Assembly: GCA_003550275.1 (NCBI GenBank)
Contig: QXCW01000002.1
Coordinates: forward strand, 2,368,001-2,432,000
Reading direction: 5' to 3'
DNA: 64,000 nucleotides
From: Flavobacteriaceae bacterium MAR_2010_72
Lineage (GTDB): Bacteria; Bacteroidota; Bacteroidia; Flavobacteriales; Flavobacteriaceae
Shown: positions 1 through 9,534 of the stretch, piece after piece
Layout: each line of letters opens with the position of its first letter
Numbering within the stretch: the first letter of the stretch is position 1
Made by a program: the position numbers and the translations under genes
Notes under the pieces: generated by a model
The model's input: the letters and a program-made list of their open reading frames with translations, nothing else
Told to the model about the DNA's origin: nothing
Database searches by the model: none

Positions 1-1
1 G

Positions 2-277
2 AAATATAATGTAGTCCTATTCCTTTCATTACATACGTTTTTTTTAATGAATAGCTTAAAGTCGCATTCAACTAAAGAGAGCATATTAAAAAAGGTATGG
101 CGTAGATGGCGTTTTTTTTGGCTCCACGTAAAACTTGCACATGCTATGCCATTTAATTTCTTTTATCTAAATAGCGGTAAAAAGGTAACCTTATTCAAAG
201 TGCTATTTAAGACTTTCATATATGGCAAATTCCCTAGTGAAATAGTAGCCTCAAATCAACCCTGGCATCCATCCTAA
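2..277 (+). CDS. C-terminal fragment of an unrecognised protein, cut by left window edge
   Basis: The frame is open from the window edge to a TAA stop, so these 91 residues are probably the end of a longer protein. An internal ATG at 47 need not be its start. The fragment is basic and aromatic, with an Arg/Trp/Phe-rich stretch at residues 31-40 and an end reading NQPWHPS. I do not recognise the family. It is convergent with the minus-strand polysaccharide cluster and could be a glycosyltransferase tail or an unrelated flanking gene. A chance open frame in AT-rich DNA is also possible, hence the modest confidence. Confidence 0.4.
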   Translation, partial: KYNVVLFLSLHTFFLMNSLKSHSTKESILKKVWRRWRFFWLHVKLAHAMPFNFFYLNSGKKVTLFKVLFKTFIYGKFPSEIVASNQPWHPS

Positions 278-362
278 CCCAAAACACCTTTACGTTTAAA
301 AACTCATACACCGTCATCAATACGCTATAGTAATACTCTTTAGTCATAAATGCAATACAATA

Positions 363-1355
363 TCAGCCAATCCGTTTGATGACTTTGCCAAGGTAATGCT
401 TAACTATGACAGCCTTATGTGATAAACTTAAACTAAAAAAAGGAATCATTTTGCTTTTGATTTTCTGATTCATAAAATACGAGATCAAAAATAACCGAAT
501 CTGTTTATCAACAACCGCATTAAAAGTAGTTATGTCAAACTTGTTATGGGTTTGGTTAACACGCTTTAAAGTAACACACCAGCGCATTAAGTGTTTTAAA
601 TCACGGCCCGAAATCGTATAATCATGAACAACCAAACGTTTCAAATTAGCACCTGGGTCATGATAGGCTCTAAACCCAATACGGTCAAACATATATTCTG
701 CAATCGCAACATTGAGCTTCAATTGCTCCTTTCGTCTTCGGCTGGTTTCGCTGTTGGCATGTGAGCGGTAATCTAAGAGCGGTCGGTTGAGTTTATAAAA
801 CCTTCCTTCCCAGATCAAACGGCTCCAAAGCTCATAGTCTTCAGAGGGTACTTTTGAAGGGTCGTAGGGATCTTGCCCCAATACTCCTCTTTTGAGCATC
901 ACCGTAGGGTGAATAATGGGGTTATAAAATAACAAGGCCATAACCAACTCATCGTGACTTACTTGTGCTTGTACACCTGTACTAGGGTCGTTTTGTAAAA
1001 CATCCGTTGCACATAATATCACATCTTGATGGTGCTCAAAAACCTTAAGCTGTGCCTCAAAGCGATCGGGCATGCAAATATCGTCATCATCCATGCGGGC
1101 AATGTAGATGCCTTTTGATGTTGAAATCCCCAAATTCAAACTATCCGCAATGCCGGTATTAGTTGCTTTCTTAATATATACTATACGGGCATCATCAAAA
1201 GACGCGATAATAGCTGCCGTCTCATCAACAGATCCATCATCAACGATGATGAACTCAAAATCGGCAAAGCTTTGATCCAATACGCTTTGTATGGCTTCCC
1301 TAATATAGCGCTCACCGTTATAGGTGGCCATCACAACTGATAGTACTGGACTCAT
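363..1355 (-). CDS. Family 2 glycosyltransferase
   Basis: This cytoplasmic GT-A enzyme probably adds one sugar of the surface polysaccharide. The 330-residue protein opens with the GT2 signature VVMATYNGERYI (residues 7-18), then VDDGS at 38-42 and an acidic metal/nucleotide-sugar motif DDDD at 89-92. An SEDYELW segment near residue 170 matches the usual catalytic acid region of GT2 enzymes. The ATG overlaps the stop of the upstream glycosyltransferase by four bases, so the two are translationally coupled. It is the last gene of the cluster. Donor and acceptor cannot be read from the sequence. Confidence 0.92.
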   Translation of the reverse strand: MSPVLSVVMATYNGERYIREAIQSVLDQSFADFEFIIVDDGSVDETAAIIASFDDARIVYIKKATNTGIADSLNLGISTSKGIYIARMDDDDICMPDRFEAQLKVFEHHQDVILCATDVLQNDPSTGVQAQVSHDELVMALLFYNPIIHPTVMLKRGVLGQDPYDPSKVPSEDYELWSRLIWEGRFYKLNRPLLDYRSHANSETSRRRKEQLKLNVAIAEYMFDRIGFRAYHDPGANLKRLVVHDYTISGRDLKHLMRWCVTLKRVNQTHNKFDITTFNAVVDKQIRLFLISYFMNQKIKSKMIPFFSLSLSHKAVIVKHYLGKVIKRIG

Positions 1356-2596
1356 AAGGCTTTTGGTTTAGGGCCAGTTGGCAATAAGGAATAATAATAA
1401 TTTATATGGTCCTGAATGATCGACTGCCATTCAAATTGGCTGTTAATGGTATGTAAAGCCTGTTTTGAAATGGCTTCCACGGGTAGCTCCTTCTTAAATA
1501 CTTTAGTGATCTGGTCAAAATAATCAGTTGGGCTCTGTGCCATCAATCCATTTTCACCATCCTTTATAAGTTCATTAAAGGCAGGAATGTTGGAAGTGAC
1601 CACCACCTTGCCCAAGGCCATAACCTCCAATAAGGCGATCGAAAAATTTTCACCATACGAAGGAAAAAGAACCACATGGGCCTGCTTTAAATAGCTAGCA
1701 ATGTGGTCGTTGGCTATGGCACCATAATAAGTAGTTTGTTTTAGGGCATCTGCCGACAACAAAGGCCGTGCAACGGTTTCCCAATGCCGATTGTTATTAG
1801 GCCCCATCACATGAAAACTGGCATCGGGAAATTGCTTAACAAGGGTATTAAATACGTCACAGGCAATATTAATGCCCTTGCGTTCCCGTAGCGACCCAAA
1901 ATAAAACACACTGTGTTTTAAAGTAGGAGGCGCGTCATACCCCTTACCTTCATCTTGGTCTGTTTTTGGCACAGCCACCCCATTGTAAATAACCTTGGGC
2001 TGGGTATGAAGCTGAAAAGCCTCTTGGGTGATTTGCGCCGAATACTGCGACACCGCGATAACGTTTTTAGGAAACCGTTTAAAAAGGATGCGCTCAAAAA
2101 TAGTGTCGGTAATACGCTTGGTATAGCCCATAAATTGATGTAAGGTCACTGCCGAACCATGACAGCGGATCACCTTGGGCAACTTCCCTATAAAAAAAGG
2201 GGCATCACCACCATAATCATGAAACTCCAGAAGATCAAACTGCTGTCGCCACACAAATACACTCAACCTCATGGAGATATAAAATCGGTTGAGATAGTCC
2301 AAAAGTATTTTTATGCTGATGTACCCCGGTACATTATAGCGACGTAAAGGGGCTTTGATCCACTCGGTAAACCCACTCAAATCCCGTATCTTCACTACGC
2401 TAACCCCGGCATCGTCAAACCGAATAGGCTTGGACCCAAAAGTGAACACGGTGATTGTAAAGCGATGCGCTTTGAGCACATTGGTAAACTGTTTTAAAAA
2501 CACCCCAATACCACCAGTTTTTCCTAGCTGGCTATGGGCATATTCGCGGGTGACAAAACAGATATGGATGGGTTCCTTTTTTTTAAGCATGCTCAT
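1352..2596 (-). CDS. Family 4 glycosyltransferase (GT-B fold)
   Basis: This is a retaining GT-B sugar transferase in the polysaccharide cluster. The N-terminal half has the glycine-rich entry typical of GT4 (GKTGGIGVFLKQF near residue 25). The C-terminal half has FYFGSLRERKGI and the donor-binding region GENFSIALLEVMALGKVVV. The frame extends to a TTG at 2617, but an ATG at 2594-2596 (MSMLKKKEP) or 2588-2590 is a better start and shortens the overlap with the upstream gene to about 14 or 8 bases. Length (about 414 residues) is normal. Sugar specificity is unknown. Confidence 0.9.
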   Translation of the reverse strand: MSMLKKKEPIHICFVTREYAHSQLGKTGGIGVFLKQFTNVLKAHRFTITVFTFGSKPIRFDDAGVSVVKIRDLSGFTEWIKAPLRRYNVPGYISIKILLDYLNRFYISMRLSVFVWRQQFDLLEFHDYGGDAPFFIGKLPKVIRCHGSAVTLHQFMGYTKRITDTIFERILFKRFPKNVIAVSQYSAQITQEAFQLHTQPKVIYNGVAVPKTDQDEGKGYDAPPTLKHSVFYFGSLRERKGINIACDVFNTLVKQFPDASFHVMGPNNNRHWETVARPLLSADALKQTTYYGAIANDHIASYLKQAHVVLFPSYGENFSIALLEVMALGKVVVTSNIPAFNELIKDGENGLMAQSPTDYFDQITKVFKKELPVEAISKQALHTINSQFEWQSIIQDHINYYYSLLPTGPKPKAL

Positions 2597-3791
2597 GGAG
2601 TCCTGTTGTGGCTTCAATATAAAGTTTTAAAAGCGTATCGCTAAAATCTTTTGGCGAATGCTTGGTTTTAATGTGTTGTATGGCCTTGTTGGCCTTCTCG
2701 ACAATAATAGCCCTGTTGTCAAAAATCTCGGTAATGGCCTGGCGTAACCCAGTGCTTATGGCGCTGCGCATAGCCTCACGTTCTGTATCGGTGGCATAAT
2801 AGCCTTCACCCGATGGGTGTGTTCTTACAGGGAGTATCCATCCTACCTCATCATTATTGATCTCGGGCAAGGCCCTAACGTTGGTGCTAATTACAGGACA
2901 GCCCGACGCCTGAAACTCCAAAACCGAATACCCATAAGTATCGGCATAAGTGGGTAACAAGCCTACATGGGCCTTTTGCATTAAGCGCAATACCTCGGGG
3001 TTGGGCAACGATTTATAATAGCTGATCCAATCCTTGTGATTGGCTATAAACCCTTTGGCCTTTTCCACATCCGTTTCCGAGGTATTTGAAGCATAGGCGT
3101 CTGTGGTCAACGAACTTACAATTGTAAGTTGTATGGGGTAGCCCCTCTGCGTTCTTAACTCCTGAAACACCTCCAAAACCTCTCGCCCCCCTTTACCAAA
3201 AAACTGCCCCCCTACAAACATAAAATGCAGGTCACCCTCCAAGGCCAAGGCCTTCTCCTCCCAGCTGTTAACCATAAGGGCTTGAGGCGGGTGCAGGCAC
3301 AGCAATTTAGGTACAATTTTAGGAAAGTGCGCTGGAAAGTGGGATAAAAAGGTTTTTTGCATGTTCACACTGCATTCCGAAAGCCCGATGATGCGTTTAC
3401 AAGCCGGCCCTGCAAGCTGGTCTAGGGCTTTTATAATGGAAGGATCTACCAATGGTTCTGTATAAGTATTAACCGGTGCATGGATCAAGGAATGACTGGT
3501 CTCAAACCTAGGCAGTATGGTTTCAAAAGTGGCGACCCAAGGGGTTCGCCCGTAACTAATATAATTGAACAAATGGAGGAGGTCCACTCGGTTCAAATCA
3601 AAATCATTAAAATAAAAGGGATCCTTTGTTGCAGTTAGCCCTCCTTGGTTTACAACGAGCCCTTTTAAGTTATGCAACCCATTCATCACGATACGCTTAT
3701 AATTGCGCACCTTAACATACTCAATAGTTGCAACCTTATGGATGATATTGCGCTGCTCTGGATATTTATTTTTATTAAAACCTATGGTCAT
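2583..3791 (-). CDS. Family 4-type glycosyltransferase (GT-B fold)
   Basis: The protein has 402 residues. The clearest evidence is the C-terminal GT-B domain: LHFMFVGGQFFGKGGREVL around 190-210 and YGYSVLEFQASGCPVI near 290, which resembles the E-x7-E donor region of GT4 enzymes although the first acidic position is shifted. The N-terminal half is divergent and carries no recognisable acceptor motif. The start is ATG. It overlaps the next glycosyltransferase by a few bases and is separated from the upstream methyltransferase by a short AT-rich gap, consistent with one operon. Role inferred: transfer of one sugar during polysaccharide assembly. Confidence 0.85.
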   Translation of the reverse strand: MTIGFNKNKYPEQRNIIHKVATIEYVKVRNYKRIVMNGLHNLKGLVVNQGGLTATKDPFYFNDFDLNRVDLLHLFNYISYGRTPWVATFETILPRFETSHSLIHAPVNTYTEPLVDPSIIKALDQLAGPACKRIIGLSECSVNMQKTFLSHFPAHFPKIVPKLLCLHPPQALMVNSWEEKALALEGDLHFMFVGGQFFGKGGREVLEVFQELRTQRGYPIQLTIVSSLTTDAYASNTSETDVEKAKGFIANHKDWISYYKSLPNPEVLRLMQKAHVGLLPTYADTYGYSVLEFQASGCPVISTNVRALPEINNDEVGWILPVRTHPSGEGYYATDTEREAMRSAISTGLRQAITEIFDNRAIIVEKANKAIQHIKTKHSPKDFSDTLLKLYIEATTGLHEHA

Positions 3792-3865
3792 AGACTTTTT
3801 TTAACGATAGTATTTAAAATATTCAAGCATTTTAAATTTCAAATCTCAATAAATACTTAAATGAA

Positions 3866-4582
3866 TTAGACTTGTTTTTTCCATATCCCTAATAACGATT
3901 TGCCCAATTTATAGCCTACTAGAACATCAATAACTTTAGAGAATCTCACAATAACAGTATCCCAAAATTGCACCTGTTTTAAAGTAGGATACGATTGCTT
4001 TAAAAACAATTTATTCACCGTAGAAGCACATATCCCTATAGTGTCCAAATATCTCAAACAATCTAGCCTCAAAGTTTGACCTACGGCTTGTTTAAGCATG
4101 TTTTTATTATAGCGCCTAAAATGACCAATGGCTTTGTCAAAATCGGAATACAAAAAAGGATGAGCAGGAACCAAAATAATCAAATACCCTCCTTCCTTTA
4201 AAAAAGAGCTGGCCAGTAGCAATTCTTCTTGATCGTCTTCAATATGTTCAATAACATCAATATAGAGTATACTATCAAAGAGGTCTTGGGTTGTATAATC
4301 AGATAAATATTCAGTTCTCACTTCAACCTTTTCCTTATAAGGTTCAGGCAATGAGTTTAATATTTGTCCTGATAAGGTTGCATCGGGCTCAAGACAAACC
4401 CATTCTTTTATGATTGAAGATTGTTGAATCAAGTGCCCTGTATTAGTCCCAATTCCTGCTCCAACTTCCAAAACCCTAGTGCCTAAATAAGGTAAAACCT
4501 GATTACCCCAATATGCTTTCCAAGTTTTTGCATGTGAAAACAACTCCAGTTCACTCCCAATATAGTTTGTAGATTTACTCAT
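3866..4582 (-). CDS. Class I SAM-dependent methyltransferase
   Basis: The 238-residue protein has a Rossmann SAM-binding motif VLEVGAGIGTNTG (about residues 38-50) and a motif II/III region SILYIDVIEHIED near 105-117. A GHFRRYNKNML segment follows, common in methyltransferases encoded in bacterial polysaccharide clusters. Its ATG overlaps the stop of the upstream GT2 gene by four bases. It probably methylates a sugar or lipid-linked intermediate, but the acceptor cannot be told from sequence. Confidence 0.85.
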   Translation of the reverse strand: MSKSTNYIGSELELFSHAKTWKAYWGNQVLPYLGTRVLEVGAGIGTNTGHLIQQSSIIKEWVCLEPDATLSGQILNSLPEPYKEKVEVRTEYLSDYTTQDLFDSILYIDVIEHIEDDQEELLLASSFLKEGGYLIILVPAHPFLYSDFDKAIGHFRRYNKNMLKQAVGQTLRLDCLRYLDTIGICASTVNKLFLKQSYPTLKQVQFWDTVIVRFSKVIDVLVGYKLGKSLLGIWKKQV

Positions 4583-5544
4583 GTTTTTAAATGACTGACA
4601 GAAAGTATAAAATCGTTGTAAAAGGTTTTTGGCGGAAACTTAACCACAGTCTTTTGGTTCAACTGAAATAGCAAAATTAAAAAAGTAGTCAAAATAAAAA
4701 TGGCCAATATATTTATTAGAAGCAATCCCGTTAAAGAAGACCAACCAGGTATGGGAATATCAGTAAATAAGGCCAAATATACAATAAGCAATAAGCCTGA
4801 AGTTACGAAAATTGAACTAAAAAAAGAGGCCATCAATAAGCGAATAGATACTAAATCCATGTAAATGGAAAGTGCGCTTAAGCCATGCAACACCAAATTT
4901 TGAAAGTTCATTTTCGATTGCCCATGAAACCGTTTCCCACGATCGGTCCCAACCGATAGATAAGGAATTTTGGATTTAATGATGCCACCCGAATAGTGGT
5001 TCCAAAGCTCTGGTATAGACACCACTTTTGACAACAACGGTTTCGGGATACAACTAAAATTGCCAAAATCAAGCTTTTGACCGGTAAGATTATGGAATAG
5101 AAATTTATAAAGGTAGTAACTAAACTTAAACAAAAATCCTTCAGTTCGTTTTTTGCGTTTAGCAAAGATAACTCGATCAGTAGGTTGTACCTTAAGGGTT
5201 TCTACAAGCTTAAGAATATCTATTGGACGGTCTTCTCCATCACTGTCCATGACTACAATAACTTCATAATCATTCAAGGTATCTTCAATATACGACAAAC
5301 CTATAGAAATCGCCCGTTGGTGGCCCATGTTGCTGTTTAAATGCAAAACTGTAATTGGCAAATCCCACTTACAATCCTCAAGCGATTCGCTTGAACCATC
5401 ATTTACGGCCACAACATGAGTAATTTTAATAGGCTGTGACATCGATATTTCACTAAGTTCGTTAACCAAAACCCCAAAGCTCTCCCAATCATTATAAACT
5501 GGAGTTATTACAATTCCTCGAATTAGTGCATCTGGTGCATCCAT
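4579..5544 (-). CDS. GT2 polyprenyl-phosphate-type glycosyltransferase with two C-terminal membrane helices
   Basis: The protein resembles the GtrB/ArnC/DPM1 group, which load a sugar onto polyprenyl phosphate at the membrane. It has a GT2 entry ITPVYNDWESF, a second acidic motif VNDGS, and a DxD-type motif VVMDSDGEDRP. The C-terminal third carries two hydrophobic helices, at roughly residues 235-260 and 275-300. The frame extends to TTG at 5580, but ATG at 5542-5544 (MDAPDALIRG) puts the start just before the GT2 fold and is preferred. It is coupled to the methyltransferase downstream by a four-base overlap. Confidence 0.85.
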   Translation of the reverse strand: MDAPDALIRGIVITPVYNDWESFGVLVNELSEISMSQPIKITHVVAVNDGSSESLEDCKWDLPITVLHLNSNMGHQRAISIGLSYIEDTLNDYEVIVVMDSDGEDRPIDILKLVETLKVQPTDRVIFAKRKKRTEGFLFKFSYYLYKFLFHNLTGQKLDFGNFSCIPKPLLSKVVSIPELWNHYSGGIIKSKIPYLSVGTDRGKRFHGQSKMNFQNLVLHGLSALSIYMDLVSIRLLMASFFSSIFVTSGLLLIVYLALFTDIPIPGWSSLTGLLLINILAIFILTTFLILLFQLNQKTVVKFPPKTFYNDFILSVSHLKT

Positions 5545-5785
5545 GGTTGTTTTTATTATAGAAGGATTCAATAGCTCCAAATTTTAATGACCTAAAATAG
5601 TTTTTTAAAATAATAATTCATAATAAAAGCATCGATGTTTAATATCTAACCCTATTAAGTCGTAATTTTTAAATGGCTTTCAATTTGACATCTATATGAT
5701 TAAAAAAATACAATAATTAGATATTTGCCATAAAATTGAAGGTAGGTAGGTCAACTTAAATAGTCTACGTTTTCCATTAGTAATT

Positions 5786-7171
5786 TTAATCCCTAATAAT
5801 TATAGTATGGTTATAATAATTGTCATAACAACGATTCCGCCAGTCCTTTGAATCTTGGGTTATGTCATCAAAATAGAGACTTGTTGGTTTGGTTTGTAAC
5901 GGCATCACATATATGGTATCTTGAGTACTGGTTTTAATGGTATTATATCTCAATTTCAATTCTAGATCATATGTATATGCCTCACCACCAAGGAGATCAT
6001 AATACGCCATTTTAACGTTGTTGCTTTTAATGAAAAATAAACATACCATAACTATTAAAAGATAATTTACTCCATTCGAAAATTTTATAAAATTAGTGTT
6101 GTTTGTTTTAAACTTAAAAAAAAGGGTCATGAAAAAGTAAACAACTCCGATTAAAAAAAAGAAATAAATAGTATTGATGGTACGTAAGGGTGGCGCACCT
6201 CCTAAAGTCCAATAACCTGGAAAAAAACCTATGAAGGGAAGAATTATGGCAATCCAAAAAACCAGCATAGGGGAAACATTAAATAACCTTGAAGTAACTG
6301 TGTCTGAAAGGCTTGAAAAATATCCAAAAAAGAGCAATATCATTAATAGGATTATTGTTAACCAATGTAAAACATATTTTTTTACCGCTAAACTAGTTTG
6401 TAGAACGGTATTAAAAAAGTCTTGTGAATTTGAAAAATTTGAAGCTCGTTCGGCATTTCCTGGTGAATAAATTACTATCAAAGAAAACAAAATAAAGCTT
6501 AACATAAGGATTAATAAGTATCGATTAATCCTTTGATCAACGTAAAACCTGTATACAACTATTAGACCAATTAAAAAATCTATCATTAACATTGAAGTTT
6601 CATTACATCCAATTATAATAAAACCCAATAAAATACTTATCAGTAGATATGACCATTTTGGCTCATAAATCAACCTCATTATTCCAGTAATTAAAAAAAT
6701 TGACAGGATGCAGGGCAGCACATAACTAATAGACCCAGGCATCCAAAAAAAACCTTGAACCACAGAAGGCATTTGAATTATATAGGTTATAAAAATTAAG
6801 CTTGTAATACATAATAATGCCTTTATAGTAAGGTTTTTGAATAATTTAGAACTTAATAAATAAACAGAAATAAAGAACAACAAGAGCAAAACAATAGGGA
6901 TTAACTTATACCAAATAAATGAACCCGTTACTATAGGTTCAAGGCTCAACATAAAAGTGGCAAAATAACGACCAGTCCAATGCGTATACCAATGCCATTG
7001 TGATTCCAAAAACCCTAGTTTATAACTTTGAAAATGGTAACAAAAATCGTCAGCGGCTGGGTGATTATAAAATACTAAAATCAAAAATGGAAGTATTGAA
7101 AAACCTCCGAGTAAAACTATAAAATGTTCTGTTTTTAATAATTTCAATATAATATGTTTTAGCACGTTCAC
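5786..7171 (-). CDS. Polytopic membrane protein of DUF6056 type (GT-C-like)
   Basis: This integral membrane protein of about 461 residues has roughly ten or eleven hydrophobic segments. After the first helix it carries YNHPAADDFCYHF, and mid-protein YSPGNAERA; both are shared with the next gene. The pattern of an acidic pair after helix 1 and a C-terminal soluble tail recalls GT-C enzymes, and I assign it to the DUF6056 family from memory. A role in adding or polymerising sugars outside the membrane is inference. No ATG exists near the N-terminus: the frame begins TAA-ATA-GTG, so GTG at 7171 is the likely start. A gap of about 240 bases follows it downstream. Confidence 0.8.
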   Translation of the reverse strand: MNVLKHIILKLLKTEHFIVLLGGFSILPFLILVFYNHPAADDFCYHFQSYKLGFLESQWHWYTHWTGRYFATFMLSLEPIVTGSFIWYKLIPIVLLLLFFISVYLLSSKLFKNLTIKALLCITSLIFITYIIQMPSVVQGFFWMPGSISYVLPCILSIFLITGIMRLIYEPKWSYLLISILLGFIIIGCNETSMLMIDFLIGLIVVYRFYVDQRINRYLLILMLSFILFSLIVIYSPGNAERASNFSNSQDFFNTVLQTSLAVKKYVLHWLTIILLMILLFFGYFSSLSDTVTSRLFNVSPMLVFWIAIILPFIGFFPGYWTLGGAPPLRTINTIYFFFLIGVVYFFMTLFFKFKTNNTNFIKFSNGVNYLLIVMVCLFFIKSNNVKMAYYDLLGGEAYTYDLELKLRYNTIKTSTQDTIYVMPLQTKPTSLYFDDITQDSKDWRNRCYDNYYNHTIIIRD

Positions 7172-7283
7172 TATTTATTAAATCTTAAAATATCTTGTGA
7201 AGTTAATAAATACAAGGTTTTAACAATTAAACTTCACTTAAAAGGTGATCACTATAGCAAATAAAAAATCTTGCCATAAACTT

Positions 7284-8657
7284 TTAATAGGTATCCAGTA
7301 ACAGGATTGTTTTTCCATAATAATCGTCATAACTTGTATTTTTCCAATCTAGCCTATCAGTACTGATATCGTCATGATAAATGGTTTTGGGTATATACTT
7401 TAACCTAGGGACCCAAATAGTATCATGGTTAGAATTCTTAATGGCCTCATATCTCATTTTTAGTGATTTGTCATAGTTATAAGCTTTTCCCCCTAAAAGA
7501 TCAGTGTAAGCAAAACGTATATTATTATAATGTCCCAGTTCTAAAAGCACCATTATCAAAAGCGTATACCTTACCCAGTTGGGATATAAAACAATGGACA
7601 CATTCTTTTTTTTATAATAATAAATCAAAGTGAATACAAAATATACAAATCCAATTATAAAATAAAAATACATAACATTGATTGTTCGAGTTGGTGGCCC
7701 TATAGAACCTTGTGCCCAATAGGATGGAAAAAACCCAAAAGCAGTAATAAATACAACAACAATAAAGGATATTAAGGGATGAACATGAAATACTGATAAC
7801 TTCAAAATATCATCAGAGCTAATTCCTTTTAAAACAAACATTGTAAACAAAAGTAAAAATGGAAGCCATACACCCACATAAGTTTTCAATGCCAGTAAAG
7901 AGTTAAAAAATGCTTCAAAAAACTGGTGGTTGTCTCTCGTGTATCCCAATGCTCTAATAGCATTACCTGGTGACAGCAAAACAAATACGCTAAGCAAAAC
8001 ACAAGTGATAAATACCATTAAAATTTGGGTATTGACTTTCCTTTCTATAAAATATCTATAGCCTAAAACAATAGTGATCAGGCAATCCAATATTATCATG
8101 GAGGTCTCACTTGAACCAATAATTAAAAAGCACATTAAAATCGACATCCCTAAAGACAACCTGTTCCTTTTGTAAACCAATTTTATTAAATGTGTAAATA
8201 ATATTAGGCTTAATATACTTGGGAATATATAGCTTATCGAACCCGGCAACCAATAAAAACCTTCAGACACATTGGGCATTTGGAACAAATACAAGATCAA
8301 AACATAAAAGGCCAAAAAACATGCGTATCGTAATCCATTTGTTTTAAATAGGCTAGATAAAAGATAGACCAGTGAACAGAAAAAACTAACCAATAAGCCA
8401 ATTGGTATTAATTTGTAGATCACAAAATCACCTGAAACTAGCATTTTAATGCTTAATACGGCCGAAGCAAGATACCGTGAGGTCCAATTATTATACCAAT
8501 AGACTTGAGCCTCGACAAAGCCAAACTCATCACTTATGTAATGATAAATATAATCATCTGCTGATGGATGATTAAAAATTGAAAGAATCAAAAAAGGCAG
8601 GATTGTTAAAATTCCAATTGCAATAATTATATAATCCGTTTTGAGAGATTTAAACAT
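7284..8657 (-). CDS. Polytopic membrane protein of DUF6056 type, paralogue of the next gene
   Basis: The protein has about 457 residues and the same architecture as its downstream neighbour. Shared motifs include FNHPSADDYIYHY after helix 1, LPGSISYI, LSPGNAIRA and a C-terminal DDISTDRLDWKN segment. Tandem duplication with divergence is likely. The frame begins at TTG (8678), but ATG at 8655-8657 (MFKSLKTDYI) fits better because it aligns with the paralogue. Related proteins are suspected GT-C-like transferases or polymerases, so either copy could supply the membrane polymerase or decorating activity otherwise missing from this cluster. That is inference. Confidence 0.8.
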   Translation of the reverse strand: MFKSLKTDYIIIAIGILTILPFLILSIFNHPSADDYIYHYISDEFGFVEAQVYWYNNWTSRYLASAVLSIKMLVSGDFVIYKLIPIGLLVSFFCSLVYLLSSLFKTNGLRYACFLAFYVLILYLFQMPNVSEGFYWLPGSISYIFPSILSLILFTHLIKLVYKRNRLSLGMSILMCFLIIGSSETSMIILDCLITIVLGYRYFIERKVNTQILMVFITCVLLSVFVLLSPGNAIRALGYTRDNHQFFEAFFNSLLALKTYVGVWLPFLLLFTMFVLKGISSDDILKLSVFHVHPLISFIVVVFITAFGFFPSYWAQGSIGPPTRTINVMYFYFIIGFVYFVFTLIYYYKKKNVSIVLYPNWVRYTLLIMVLLELGHYNNIRFAYTDLLGGKAYNYDKSLKMRYEAIKNSNHDTIWVPRLKYIPKTIYHDDISTDRLDWKNTSYDDYYGKTILLLDTY

Positions 8658-8754
8658 TTTTTTTAGACTTTGAATCAAACTTAATTGTTGTAGAAATGAG
8701 TAATTTTAAAAAAAAGTAATTCATTTTACTAACTTTAGCAGTTTAAATATACTT

Positions 8755-9534
8755 TTACTTTTCACAATAATAGATCAATTCATTAGAGGTCAATCCATAT
8801 TTACTAATGTCGTCAGTTGAAAACTGTTTTACAAAATCATCCTCTATAACCTTGAATCCAACCGATTCTAAACGTTGTTTATAATCCCTTCCATACCAAC
8901 GCACATGATCGTGTTGGCCAAAAGCTTTCTGTCTTGCTTCGGGTGAAGTTATTGAAAAATCTTCATAAGTCCTTGCCCTTGTGTAATCTATAGGGACTTG
9001 AAAAACACCCGACCCACCTGGTTTCATGACTCTATAAAGCTCTTTCATGGCCAATTGGTCATTTGGGATATGTTCCAAAACCTGATTGTGAAATATAAAA
9101 TCAAAAGTTTTATCTCTATAAGGCATATTGGTCATGTCCACTTTTTCAACTTTCAATTCTCCCTGATAATTGTAGAATTCTGGAAACAAATCACAGGGCA
9201 TATAGTCGATGTGTTCTAAATTTGAAAATAAGTCATAAAAAAACCTTTCGGGTGCAAAATGCAAAACCTTTAGTTGGGTACGCGTTTTGAATAACTTAAG
9301 CTTCATATCAAAATATAAAAATAATAGGCGATGGCGCTCTAGAGAGTTACAATGATAGCATCTTGCATGCAACCTATAATTCATGCCACCAGGAACAAAA
9401 AATTTAAAACTAGATTGGCAAATGGGACAAAAAACGGCATCACCCACAATAGACCTCTCTAATTGCTTTTTTTTGTATACGTTATACAATCGTTTGAGCC
9501 GTTTTGGAATAAATACCTTAATTAACTGCTTCAT
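8755..9534 (-). CDS. SAM-dependent methyltransferase with N-terminal zinc-ribbon-like motif
   Basis: The 259-residue protein begins with a basic stretch, then two CxxC pairs (CPIC near residue 37 and CYHC near 60) that look like a small zinc ribbon. A class I methyltransferase fold follows: LKVLHFAPE, then VDMTNMPYRDKTFDFIFHN and LEHIPNDQLAMKELYRVMKPGG (a Methyltransf_11 hallmark). Its start overlaps the end of the upstream GT2 gene by 17 bases. Such proteins are common in polysaccharide and glycopeptide clusters; the substrate is unknown. Confidence 0.85.
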   Translation of the reverse strand: MKQLIKVFIPKRLKRLYNVYKKKQLERSIVGDAVFCPICQSSFKFFVPGGMNYRLHARCYHCNSLERHRLLFLYFDMKLKLFKTRTQLKVLHFAPERFFYDLFSNLEHIDYMPCDLFPEFYNYQGELKVEKVDMTNMPYRDKTFDFIFHNQVLEHIPNDQLAMKELYRVMKPGGSGVFQVPIDYTRARTYEDFSITSPEARQKAFGQHDHVRWYGRDYKQRLESVGFKVIEDDFVKQFSTDDISKYGLTSNELIYYCEK

